Positions 1-6,120 of a DNA stretch of 7,011 bases are shown piece after piece. Source of the DNA: Mycobacterium sp. (GTDB taxonomy: Bacteria; Actinomycetota; Actinomycetes; Mycobacteriales; Mycobacteriaceae); contig JAOPWF010000175.1 in assembly GCA_025965815.1 (NCBI GenBank), positions 1 through 7,011 of the forward strand, written 5' to 3'. The notes under the pieces are model-generated. The model was not told the origin of the DNA and ran no database searches. It saw only the letters and a program-made list of their open reading frames with translations. The position numbers were made by a program, and so were the translations under genes. Position 1 is the first letter of the stretch, and each line of letters begins with the position of its first letter.

Positions 1-285
1 AAGCACCGCTTCTACAACAACATCAACCAGGACCATCCGCCGAGCTACCTGTTCCACAAGCACATCCACGGCTGCTTCATCGAGGACGACTTCGGTGTGG
101 AGGCTCGCCACCGGATCGGCATCGACCGGATCACCTGGGAGTGCGACTACCCGCACTCCGACTCGTACTGGCCGCAGAGCCGCGAACGCGCCGCCGAGGC
201 GCTGAAGAACGTGCCGGACGACGAGGCCCACAAGATCGTCGAACTGAACGCCCGCGAGTTCTACAACTTCCCGAGGGCGGCGTAG
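1..285 (+). CDS. Amidohydrolase (amidohydrolase-2 / ACMSD-like family), C-terminal fragment
   Basis: The reading frame is open from the first base of the window to a TAG at 283-285 and gives 94 residues, so the start and most of the protein lie to the left. The key segment is ECDYPHSDSYWP (visible residues 47-58). A W-x-x-D-Y-P-H-x-D-S-x-W-P pattern is typical of the last strand of the TIM-barrel metal-dependent amidohydrolase-2 family (relatives of ACMSD decarboxylase and of ring-opening hydrolases), where the Asp (visible residue 49) is a metal or catalytic ligand. The end, with a NAREFYNF segment, matches the usual 'NA-x-x-x-(Y/F)' helix that closes these proteins. The N-terminal HxH metal motif cannot be checked. 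Members hydrolyse or decarboxylate cyclic acids, and the substrate here is unknown. An internal GTG at 97 is not a credible start because homology begins upstream. It is the first visible gene of the + strand operon; the next gene begins 7 nt after its stop. Confidence 0.85.
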   Translation, partial: KHRFYNNINQDHPPSYLFHKHIHGCFIEDDFGVEARHRIGIDRITWECDYPHSDSYWPQSRERAAEALKNVPDDEAHKIVELNAREFYNFPRAA

Positions 286-292
286 TTCGGCC

Positions 293-532
293 ATGGAAGA
301 ACTGGAAAGGATTGAGCAGCTCCCGGTTTCGGACTGGACCGACCAGGATCTGCTCACCAAGGACGAGGCCCGGGCCCGGCTGATCGAGGAGATCAGCCGG
401 GCCCAGGCTCGCCTGGATCAACTCCAGCCCGACAACCCCGAGCACGAGCCCGAGATCGCGCTGCTGTCCAAGCGTCTCACCGCGATGCAGTCGGTTCGCG
501 GCGAGTACGACACCTACCTCGACGGGTCGTGA
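293..532 (+). CDS. Small helical protein of unknown function (79 aa)
   Basis: I do not recognise a family. The ATG at 293 comes 7 nt after the amidohydrolase stop, and the TGA at 530-532 overlaps the GTG start of the acyl-CoA dehydrogenase (GTGA, 529-532), so the protein is locked into the operon and probably translationally coupled. The protein is acidic and has no cysteine, no signal peptide and no membrane segment. Residues about 22-46 and 52-78 look like two amphipathic helices separated by a proline-containing turn (QPDNPE, 45-50), suggesting a helical hairpin. No strong Shine-Dalgarno sits close to the ATG; a GAGGG at 273-277 is rather far away, which fits coupling to the gene upstream. 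Position and coding-like composition argue that it is real. A role as a small partner of a neighbouring enzyme is only a guess. Confidence 0.75.
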   Translation: MEELERIEQLPVSDWTDQDLLTKDEARARLIEEISRAQARLDQLQPDNPEHEPEIALLSKRLTAMQSVRGEYDTYLDGS

Positions 533-1701
533 CGGTGCGGGCAGCGGCCGACGGTGTGGACGCCGTCGAGGACCTCGACGCACTGAGGTCCGAGATCCGC
601 GCATTCCTGGAGAACGCACCCCGGCCCGACGGGCTGCGCAACTACGGCCCGACGCCGACCGCCGACGACGTCGCACCGGGCCGGGCCTGGCACAAATACC
701 TGGCCGCGCACGGCTACGCCTGCCTGCACTGGCCGGTCGAGTACGGCGGCGCCGACGCGTCGGTCGCGCGGCAGGCCATCTTCGCCGAGGAGTGCGCGCG
801 GGCTGGCGTCCCACGGCAGCTCGGCATCACCGGCATCGACCTGGTCGGCCCGGTGCTGATCAAATTCGGCACCGACCAGCAGAAGTCGAAACACCTCGAA
901 CCCATCCGCACCGGTGACGACGTCTGGTGCCAGCTGTTCTCCGAGCCCGGCGCGGGATCCGACCTGGCGAGTGTGCGGACCAAGGCGACCCAGCACAAGT
1001 CGGGCTGGCGGGTCGACGGCCAGAAGGTCTGGAGTTCGGCGGCCAAATCGGCGAAGTACGGCATTCTGTTGGCGCGCACCGGGTCCGAGAGCCATCGGGG
1101 CCTGAGTATGTTCATCGTGCCGATGGACGCCGAGGGCGTGACGATCCGGCCGCTGGTGCAGATCGACGGCGAGAGCAAGTTCAACGAGGTGTTCTTCGAC
1201 GGGGTGCGACTGTCCGCCGATGCGCTGATCGGCGAGGTCGGCCAGGGCTGGAGCGTCGCGATGGTGACCCTGGGCCGTGAGCGCCTCACACTCGGCTCGC
1301 AGGCGGTGTCGATGTTCCGGCTGCACGAACGGATGGTGCAGGCGGCGCGCGACCACGACCTGCTGGATCCGGTGCTGGGCCGGTCGATGACCAAGCTGTG
1401 GGCGCGAATGTGGTTGCTGCGCTTCACTTGGCAGCGTGCGATCGAGGCGGGTGACGTCACGTCACCGGCGTTCTCGGTGCTCAAGCTGATGACCTCGGAG
1501 ACCGACCGCGACCTGGGTGACATGGCCACCGAGGTGCTCGGGACCGACGCCTGTGTGGATCCCGGCGCCGACCAGGACGGGGCCGACCTGGTGCACGCCA
1601 TGCTGGTCGGCCGGGCGCAGACCATCCTCGGTGGCACCAGCGAGATTCAGCGAAACATTCTGGGCGAGCGGGTGCTCGGCCTCCCGAAAGAGCAGCGTTG
1701 A
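529..1701 (+). CDS. Acyl-CoA dehydrogenase (FadE-type, FAD-dependent)
   Basis: This 390-residue protein has full family length. It should remove two hydrogens from an acyl-CoA to give a 2-enoyl-CoA, passing electrons to electron-transfer flavoprotein in the cytoplasm. Domain order is N-terminal helical (about 12-130), middle beta domain starting at the flavin-contact motif CQLFSEPGAGSDLAS (134-148), and C-terminal helical bundle (about 237-385) ending in GGTSEIQRNILGERVLGLP (368-386), a signature common in mycobacterial FadE proteins. The medium-chain-type catalytic Glu, normally just before GT in the YEGT loop, is Gly here. Glu251 in GRERL lies where isovaleryl-CoA dehydrogenase carries its base (LERL), so it is the likely catalytic residue; this is by eye. 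The GTG start at 529 overlaps the previous stop, and a second GTG at 535 is possible. The end overlaps the next gene by 4 nt. Substrate unknown; a branched or cyclic acyl-CoA is plausible. Confidence 0.93.
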   Translation: MTVRAAADGVDAVEDLDALRSEIRAFLENAPRPDGLRNYGPTPTADDVAPGRAWHKYLAAHGYACLHWPVEYGGADASVARQAIFAEECARAGVPRQLGITGIDLVGPVLIKFGTDQQKSKHLEPIRTGDDVWCQLFSEPGAGSDLASVRTKATQHKSGWRVDGQKVWSSAAKSAKYGILLARTGSESHRGLSMFIVPMDAEGVTIRPLVQIDGESKFNEVFFDGVRLSADALIGEVGQGWSVAMVTLGRERLTLGSQAVSMFRLHERMVQAARDHDLLDPVLGRSMTKLWARMWLLRFTWQRAIEAGDVTSPAFSVLKLMTSETDRDLGDMATEVLGTDACVDPGADQDGADLVHAMLVGRAQTILGGTSEIQRNILGERVLGLPKEQR

Positions 1702-2891
1702 CAACAGCTTCCACACACCCCGACTTCACGTCGGCGCTGCGCTCGGTGCTGCGTGCCGGCATAACGGTCGCGTTGGGCGACGGGGTGGGCGAGGTACGCA
1801 CAACCGACGACGGCACCGCGGTCGGCGCCGCCCTGTCCGCGCTGGCACGGGACGTCGGTTCGGTGCGGCTGGTGCTGGGCTGGATGCCGGCTGCCGTCGA
1901 TTGCCTCGAGGTCGACTGTTTCAGCGAAGTGGTGGCACTGATGCCGGGCTGGGGCGTGCGCGACGTATTGCTCAGCCCGACAGCCAGATTCATCCCGACC
2001 CGGCTCTCCGCCGTACCCGCGCTGCTGGCCGGCCCGTTGCGGCCCGACCTGCTGATCACCCGGCTGGTGGAGCGAGACTGGCGGCTGCACTTCGGCACCG
2101 AGGTGTCCTGGCAGCGCGAACTCGTCGACTCCGGTGTCCCAGTACTCGCGATCGTCGACTCCACATCGCCGGCGGCGAGTGCGGAGGCGCCGCTGGACCC
2201 GGATCGCGTCACCGTAGCCGGCCGCAGCTCCGACGGCCCGGTTCGGTTGCCGCACAAGGCACCCGAGCCGGTGCACGAGGCGCTGGCCGACGCGGTCCTG
2301 CGATTCGTCCCCGAGGGCGCACGACTGCAGTATGGGCCTGGCCAACTTGGCACCGCGCTGCTGTCGCGGGCGACGGAACCGCTGCGCATCGACACCGGCC
2401 TGCTCACCGATGCGGTCGTCGACCTCGACCGCCGCGGCCTGCTCGCGGGCACACCGTCGGCCACCTATCTGCTGGGCAGCGACATCCTCTACGAGTGGGC
2501 CGACGGGCGCCCCATCCTGCGCGGCATCGACCACAGTCACGATTTCACCCGGCTCAGTCACGGCGATCCGTTCATAGCCGTCAACACCGCGCTGGAGATC
2601 GACCCGTTCGGCCAGGTCAACGTCGAAGGCATCGGCGACAAGATCGTCGGCGGCGTCGGCGGTCACCCCGACTACTGCGCGGCCGGGGCGATGAGCCGCG
2701 GCGGTCTGTCCATCATCGCGGTGCCGTCGTCGCATGCGGGTCGTTCGCCGCTGGTGGAACAGCTCAGCCGGCCCGCGTCGACACCGGCTCACGACATCGA
2801 CCTCATCGTCACCGAGTCCGGCCACGCCGACCTGCGCGGCGCCGACTGGTCCCGGCGCCGCGACCTGATCACCCAATTGTTCCGCCAGTGA
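1698..2891 (+). CDS. Divergent acetyl-CoA hydrolase/transferase-family protein lacking the catalytic Glu
   Basis: This 397-residue protein is slightly shorter than typical 4-hydroxybutyrate CoA-transferase/acetyl-CoA hydrolase proteins (about 430). The C-terminal half is recognisable: LQYGPGQLGTALL (210-222, family 'LQLGIGAIPDAVL'), AVNTALEIDPFGQVNVEG (294-311), GGVGGHPDYCAAGAMSRGG (318-336) and IVTESGHADLRG (370-381, family 'VVTEYGVADLRG'). The N-terminal half is weakly conserved. Family members move CoA between acids through a glutamyl-CoA intermediate; the Glu lies in a 'GIHTEMISDGVVDL' segment. Here the aligned stretch is RIDTGLLTDAVVDL (230-243), with Gly234 in place of Glu, so ordinary transferase chemistry is doubtful. 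It may act as a hydrolase or ring-cleaving enzyme, as proposed for the Glu-lacking IpdAB of cholesterol breakdown, which belongs to a different CoA-transferase family. The TTG start at 1698 overlaps the dehydrogenase stop (TTGA) with a weak AAAGAG upstream. TGA is at 2889-2891. Confidence 0.85.
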   Translation: MTTASTHPDFTSALRSVLRAGITVALGDGVGEVRTTDDGTAVGAALSALARDVGSVRLVLGWMPAAVDCLEVDCFSEVVALMPGWGVRDVLLSPTARFIPTRLSAVPALLAGPLRPDLLITRLVERDWRLHFGTEVSWQRELVDSGVPVLAIVDSTSPAASAEAPLDPDRVTVAGRSSDGPVRLPHKAPEPVHEALADAVLRFVPEGARLQYGPGQLGTALLSRATEPLRIDTGLLTDAVVDLDRRGLLAGTPSATYLLGSDILYEWADGRPILRGIDHSHDFTRLSHGDPFIAVNTALEIDPFGQVNVEGIGDKIVGGVGGHPDYCAAGAMSRGGLSIIAVPSSHAGRSPLVEQLSRPASTPAHDIDLIVTESGHADLRGADWSRRRDLITQLFRQ

Positions 2892-2895
2892 GGAG
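2891..2895 (+). promoter_or_regulatory. Ribosome binding site of the short-chain dehydrogenase gene
   Basis: AGGAG lies 5 nt before the ATG at 2901 and begins on the last base of the previous stop codon. It is the clearest Shine-Dalgarno on the + strand and fixes this ATG as the start. The two genes upstream rely on overlapping stop/start codons instead. Confidence 0.8.
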
Positions 2896-2900
2896 AAGAC

Positions 2901-3845
2901 ATGCCTGAGGGCCCGCTCAGCGGCCGAGTCGTCCTGGTCACCGGCGGTGGCCGCGGTATCGGCCGTGGGCACTGCCTGGCGCTCGCCGAGCAGGGCGCAG
3001 CGGTCGTCGTCAACGATCCCGGCGTCAGCCGCGACGGCACCGCCGGTGACGGGGCCGGAGCCGCTGGGCCGACGACATCCAGCTCAGGCCCGGCGGCGGA
3101 CGTCGTCGCCGAGATCGAGGAGGCGGGCGGCAAGGCCGTCGCGCACACCGGGTCGGTCTCGTCCTGGGACGACGTCGCCGACATGGTGGACACCGCGGTG
3201 CAGACCTTCGGCATGCTGACCGGTGTGGTGAACAACGCCGGCATCGTCCGCGACGCGGTGGTGGTCAGCGCGACCGAAGCCGATTGGGACGCCGTGATGG
3301 CGGTACACCTCAAGGGCACCTTCGCGGTGACGCGGCATGCGTGCGAATACTGGCGGGCGCAGTCCAAGGCCGGCAACCAGATCGACGCGCACATCGTCAA
3401 CACCGTGTCCGGGGCCGGACTGTGGGGCAACGTCGGGCAGAGCGCCTACGGCGCCGCCAAGGCGGCCATCGCCAACCTCACCGTCGTCACCGCCATCGAG
3501 GCGCGCCGCTACGGCGTTGCGGTCAACGCGATTTCGCCGCTCGCGGTCACCCGCATCAGTGCGGACTTCTTCAAGGGGGACCGGGCCGCCGACCCCGCGC
3601 TCGACCCGGCGCGCAGCTCGGCGGTGGTGGCCTGGCTGCAGTCCGCGGAGTCGTCGTGGTTGACCGGGCAGATCCTGCGGATCGACGGCCACAAGCTCAG
3701 CCGGATCGAGGGTTTCACCGAGGCGCCCGGCCGGTACGCCGCCAAAGACGGTGCGGGGCTGCAGTTCTCCGAGATCGGCCACGCGGTCAGCTGGCTCTAC
3801 GGCACGTCGCCGCGCGGGCTGGCCGGACCCCTGCCGCGCGACTAA
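2901..3845 (+). CDS. Short-chain dehydrogenase, MFE-2-like (3-hydroxyacyl-CoA dehydrogenase type)
   Basis: This 314-residue NAD(P)-dependent oxidoreductase shows the classical SDR features: the Rossmann motif TGGGRGIG (14-21), VVVND with Asp39 at the end of the second strand (an Asp here usually favours NAD), NNAG (111-114), Ser170, and Tyr183-x-x-x-Lys187 in SAYGAAKAAI. Several stretches follow the dehydrogenase part of peroxisomal multifunctional enzyme type 2 (HSD17B4): VVND, NNAGIVRD, VHLKGTF (135-141, human VHLRGSF) and the GNVGQSAY pattern. MFE-2 enzymes oxidise (3R)-hydroxyacyl-CoA to 3-ketoacyl-CoA in beta-oxidation of branched or sterol-derived acids, so a similar step is likely; the exact substrate is unknown. 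A Gly/Ala/Ser-rich insert (about 45-66) follows the second strand, and a C-terminal tail beyond residue 265 resembles the longer MFE-2-type members. It is the last gene of the + operon, followed by the palindrome at 3851-3916. Confidence 0.92.
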   Translation: MPEGPLSGRVVLVTGGGRGIGRGHCLALAEQGAAVVVNDPGVSRDGTAGDGAGAAGPTTSSSGPAADVVAEIEEAGGKAVAHTGSVSSWDDVADMVDTAVQTFGMLTGVVNNAGIVRDAVVVSATEADWDAVMAVHLKGTFAVTRHACEYWRAQSKAGNQIDAHIVNTVSGAGLWGNVGQSAYGAAKAAIANLTVVTAIEARRYGVAVNAISPLAVTRISADFFKGDRAADPALDPARSSAVVAWLQSAESSWLTGQILRIDGHKLSRIEGFTEAPGRYAAKDGAGLQFSEIGHAVSWLYGTSPRGLAGPLPRD

Positions 3846-3850
3846 CCCTC

Positions 3851-3916
3851 CTCGCGAGCAGACGCAGAATCGCACAATTCTGCGCGGCTGCGTGCGATTC
3901 TGTGTCTGCTCGCGGG
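3851..3916. terminator. Long inverted repeat between converging operons; probable bidirectional terminator
   Basis: Arms at 3851-3875 and 3892-3916 pair over 25 positions with no mismatch, counting two G-U wobbles (3864/3903 and 3852/3915), around a 16-nt loop (3876-3891). The core reads CGAGCAGACGCAGAATCG on the left and its near-complement on the right. The element lies 5 nt after the stop of the dehydrogenase (+) and 12 nt after the stop of the VOC gene (-), exactly where a terminator serving both operons would sit. There is no T-run on either side; tractless hairpins are often suggested as terminators in mycobacteria. A role as a transcript-end stabiliser or as a dispersed repeat is also possible. 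Confidence 0.7.
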
Positions 3917-3928
3917 AGTAAACCTGGG

Positions 3929-4882
3929 TCAGCGCTTGGTGAAGTGCTTCAGTGGGCGCTCGACGAACTCGAACACCACGCCGTCCGGTGAGCGCAGGAA
4001 CGCGATGTACAGGCCCTCGATCTTGGTTCCCGGCAACGGGCACCACACCGGCTCGCCCTTCACCTCGATCGAATCCGGCAGCAGTGACAGGGCCTTTTCG
4101 ACATTCTCGACGCGCAGCGCGCAGCGGTAGAGACCCTGGTTGTTGCCGCCCCAGGGCACCGGGTCGTCGGCGGTGTCGGGATGCTGAACCACGCTCAGCG
4201 TGAAGTTGTGGCCGTCCTCGGGCAGGGCATACCGGGAGACCACACAGTCGACCGGCGCGGCGGTGCCGCCGGGCGCGAGTTGCTCACCGGAGACCGTGGC
4301 CAGCGTCGGCGCCTCCACCTCCGCGAACCCGATCGTAGTGAGAAACTCCCCGGTCGCCACCGCGTTGATGGCGGCGATGCGGATGCCCGCGAACAGCGCT
4401 CCGGACGACGCGTCGACATCCGGAGGACTCTCGGCCAGCTCGACGACGGCGCCGTCGGCGTCGAGCGCCAACACCGACTTGGTACCGCAGATGAGGCCGT
4501 CGACCGGCTCACCGACGGTCACTCCCGCGTCGCGCAGCCTGGAGGCGGTGCCCGCCAGGTCCGCCACCAACATCAGCGTCGACCGGATCCCCGGGCGCAC
4601 CGGGTCTCTACTGGGATCGCGCTTCAGCGCCGGGGACTGATACTCGATGGCTTCCAGCGCGCAGCCACCGCGGCCACCCCTGGCGTCGTAGAGAAAGGAT
4701 GTCGCGCAGTAGGTTTCGCCGTCGAGGCCGAGAATGCTGCCATCCGTCGCCACCTCGGGATCGGTGCGCATCCGGGCCGACAGGCCGAGCCTGCCCGCGT
4801 AGAGATCTTCGGCGGCGGAGACGGAGTCACAGTTGAGATTGACGTGCAGGAACCGCCTGGCGAGATCGTCCGAAATCGGCAT
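3929..4882 (-). CDS. Two-domain VOC (glyoxalase/bleomycin-resistance/dioxygenase fold) protein
   Basis: This 317-residue soluble protein consists of two VOC domains, about 10-152 and 163-309, each made of paired beta-alpha-beta-beta-beta units. Unit starts are seen at FLHVNLN (11-17), STLMLVADL (101-109), FAGIRIAAIN (164-173) and LYRCALRVEN (251-260), and unit ends at ALEAIEYQSP (75-84), AVVELAES (145-152) and VVFEFVERP (302-310). VOC proteins are typically metal-dependent isomerases, epimerases, lyases or extradiol dioxygenases. Here the metal positions are only partly kept: His13 and glutamates near 77-80, 148 and 305 are present, but the unit-start His is absent in the second, third and fourth units. 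It may therefore be a ligand binder or use an incomplete site; its function is unknown. The ATG is 2 nt downstream of the CoA-transferase stop, with no clear Shine-Dalgarno, so translation is probably coupled. Last gene of the - operon. Confidence 0.85.
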   Translation of the reverse strand: MPISDDLARRFLHVNLNCDSVSAAEDLYAGRLGLSARMRTDPEVATDGSILGLDGETYCATSFLYDARGGRGGCALEAIEYQSPALKRDPSRDPVRPGIRSTLMLVADLAGTASRLRDAGVTVGEPVDGLICGTKSVLALDADGAVVELAESPPDVDASSGALFAGIRIAAINAVATGEFLTTIGFAEVEAPTLATVSGEQLAPGGTAAPVDCVVSRYALPEDGHNFTLSVVQHPDTADDPVPWGGNNQGLYRCALRVENVEKALSLLPDSIEVKGEPVWCPLPGTKIEGLYIAFLRSPDGVVFEFVERPLKHFTKR

Positions 4883-4884
4883 GC

Positions 4885-6096
4885 CTACAGTACTACCGAG
4901 TTGATCTTGAATTCGATGATCTCATCCTCGCTGAAACCCAGTTCGGCGAGCACCGCGTCGGTGTGCTCGCCGTGTTCCGGCGCCCGGTCGAGCTCCAGCG
5001 GCGTCTCGTCGAACTGCACCGGGCTGGCGGCCAGCGCGAACTCGTTGGACTTGGTGTCGGTGGTCCGGGGCAGGTACCCGTTCGCGATCACCTGCGGATC
5101 GCTGTGCACCTCGTGCGCGGTCCGCATGATGTCCCAGACCCCGTCGAAGCCGGCGAACGCCTTCTCCCAGTGCGGCATATCCTCGGACTCGAAGGTGCCG
5201 CGCAACTCGGCGATGCAGTCCGTGCGGTTCTGGAACCGCACCATCGCGTTGGCGAACCGTTCGTCGTCGATCAGGTCGGGGCGGCCCAGCCGGGTGCAGA
5301 AATCCGACCAGAACCGGTCGGCCTGCAGCAGCACGAACGCGATGAACCGGTTGTCGCGGGTCTTGTAGATGCTCGCCACCGGGTTGGGCATCTCGTCCAG
5401 GTTGAACTTCGGGATGTCCTGGCCGGTGACCCCGGAACCCACGATGTCGGGCCCGAGCTGCCAGATAGCGGCGTTGAGCAGCGACACGTCGACCACCGAC
5501 GGTTCGCCGGTGCGTTCCCGCTTCACCAGTGCGGCCGCGATGCCCGCCGCGATGGCCAGCCCGCCGTACGAGTCACCGAACGCGGGGCGCTGGATCGGCG
5601 GGTAGGACCCATCGCCGTCCGAGTAGGCGTCGCCGATTGCGCCGCGCGCCCAGTAGGCCGCCAGGTCGAAGCCGCCCTGTGACGCCAGATCACCCTTAGT
5701 GCCGTAGCCGTGGCCGCGCGCGTAGATGATCTTCGGATTGCGGGCGCGGACCTGTTCGAGGTCGATGCCCATCCGCTGCCGGGAATCGGGCAGCAGGTTG
5801 GTGACGAACACATCAGCCGTCTCGATCAGCTTCATCAGCAGCTCCAGCCCCTCGGACGAGCTGGTGTCGAGGCCGATGCTGCGCTTACCGCGGTTGGGCT
5901 GCTCGATGAAGTGGTTCACCCCGCCGGCACCGGTCACGATGCCGGAGCTGATCAGGCCGCGCTGTGGGTCGCCGGTCTCCGGGTGCTCGATCTTGATGAC
6001 GTCCGCGCCCCAGTCGGCGAGCACCGCCCCGGCGGCCGGGACGAAGGTCCACGCGGCCAGTTCGATCACGCGGATTCCGCTCAGAATGTCGCTCAT
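4885..6096 (-). CDS. Class III (CaiB/BaiF) CoA-transferase
   Basis: This 403-residue protein has full family length. Family III enzymes transfer CoA between carboxylic acids, or racemise 2-methylacyl-CoA, in the cytoplasm, working as interlocked dimers. The N-terminus LSGIRVIELAAWTFVPAAG with DWGADVIKIEHPETGDPQR (28-46) is the standard opening of the family. NRGKRSIGLD (68-77), ADVFVTNLLP (94-103) and GHGYGTKGD (128-136) follow in the expected order. The catalytic Asp is expected in a G-D-(S/F)-x-(G)-G segment; here FGDSYGG places it at Asp175, near the Asp169 of formyl-CoA transferase. A DVSLLNAAIWQLG helix and a C-terminal small domain with GEHTDAVLAELGFSEDEI (375-392) complete the match. 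The partner acid is unknown. As the gene follows an aldehyde dehydrogenase, it probably activates the acid that enzyme forms. A clear AAAGGA precedes the ATG at 6096. Confidence 0.95.
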   Translation of the reverse strand: MSDILSGIRVIELAAWTFVPAAGAVLADWGADVIKIEHPETGDPQRGLISSGIVTGAGGVNHFIEQPNRGKRSIGLDTSSSEGLELLMKLIETADVFVTNLLPDSRQRMGIDLEQVRARNPKIIYARGHGYGTKGDLASQGGFDLAAYWARGAIGDAYSDGDGSYPPIQRPAFGDSYGGLAIAAGIAAALVKRERTGEPSVVDVSLLNAAIWQLGPDIVGSGVTGQDIPKFNLDEMPNPVASIYKTRDNRFIAFVLLQADRFWSDFCTRLGRPDLIDDERFANAMVRFQNRTDCIAELRGTFESEDMPHWEKAFAGFDGVWDIMRTAHEVHSDPQVIANGYLPRTTDTKSNEFALAASPVQFDETPLELDRAPEHGEHTDAVLAELGFSEDEIIEFKINSVVL

Positions 6097-6100
6097 AGTT

Positions 6101-6106
6101 TCCTTT
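6101..6106 (-). promoter_or_regulatory. Ribosome binding site of the CoA-transferase gene
   Basis: Read on the - strand, AAAGGA lies 4 nt before the ATG at 6096, inside the 24-nt gap after the aldehyde dehydrogenase stop. It supports that start codon and independent translation initiation within the operon. The gap shows no room for a separate promoter. Confidence 0.75.
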
Positions 6107-6120
6107 GTGGTGTCGGCGGG

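Noticed and set aside
1450..1466. Perfect palindrome GGTGACGT-C-ACGTCACC inside the acyl-CoA dehydrogenase gene
   Set aside because: Operator-like in shape, but 8-bp arms with a short spacer are expected about once or twice by chance in 7 kb when several spacings are allowed, and it sits mid-gene far from any start.
1517..2908. 463-codon + strand frame overlapping the acyl-CoA dehydrogenase end and the next gene
   Set aside because: It is a shifted frame of two genes with clear homology; the translation is Arg/Pro/His-rich and featureless.
1647..2972. Long open frame on the - strand (441 codons) opposite the CoA-transferase-like gene
   Set aside because: It lies wholly across well-supported + strand genes, its translation is low-complexity Arg/Gly/Ala/Gln-rich with no family features, and GC-rich DNA commonly leaves such antisense frames open.
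3846..3928. Intergenic palindrome as a tRNA or structured small RNA gene
   Set aside because: It is a single long stem-loop without cloverleaf features, and its position between two stop codons fits a terminator better.
4181..5368. 395-codon + strand frame opposite the VOC and CoA-transferase genes
   Set aside because: Antisense shadow of two recognisable - strand proteins; no motif and no ribosome binding site.
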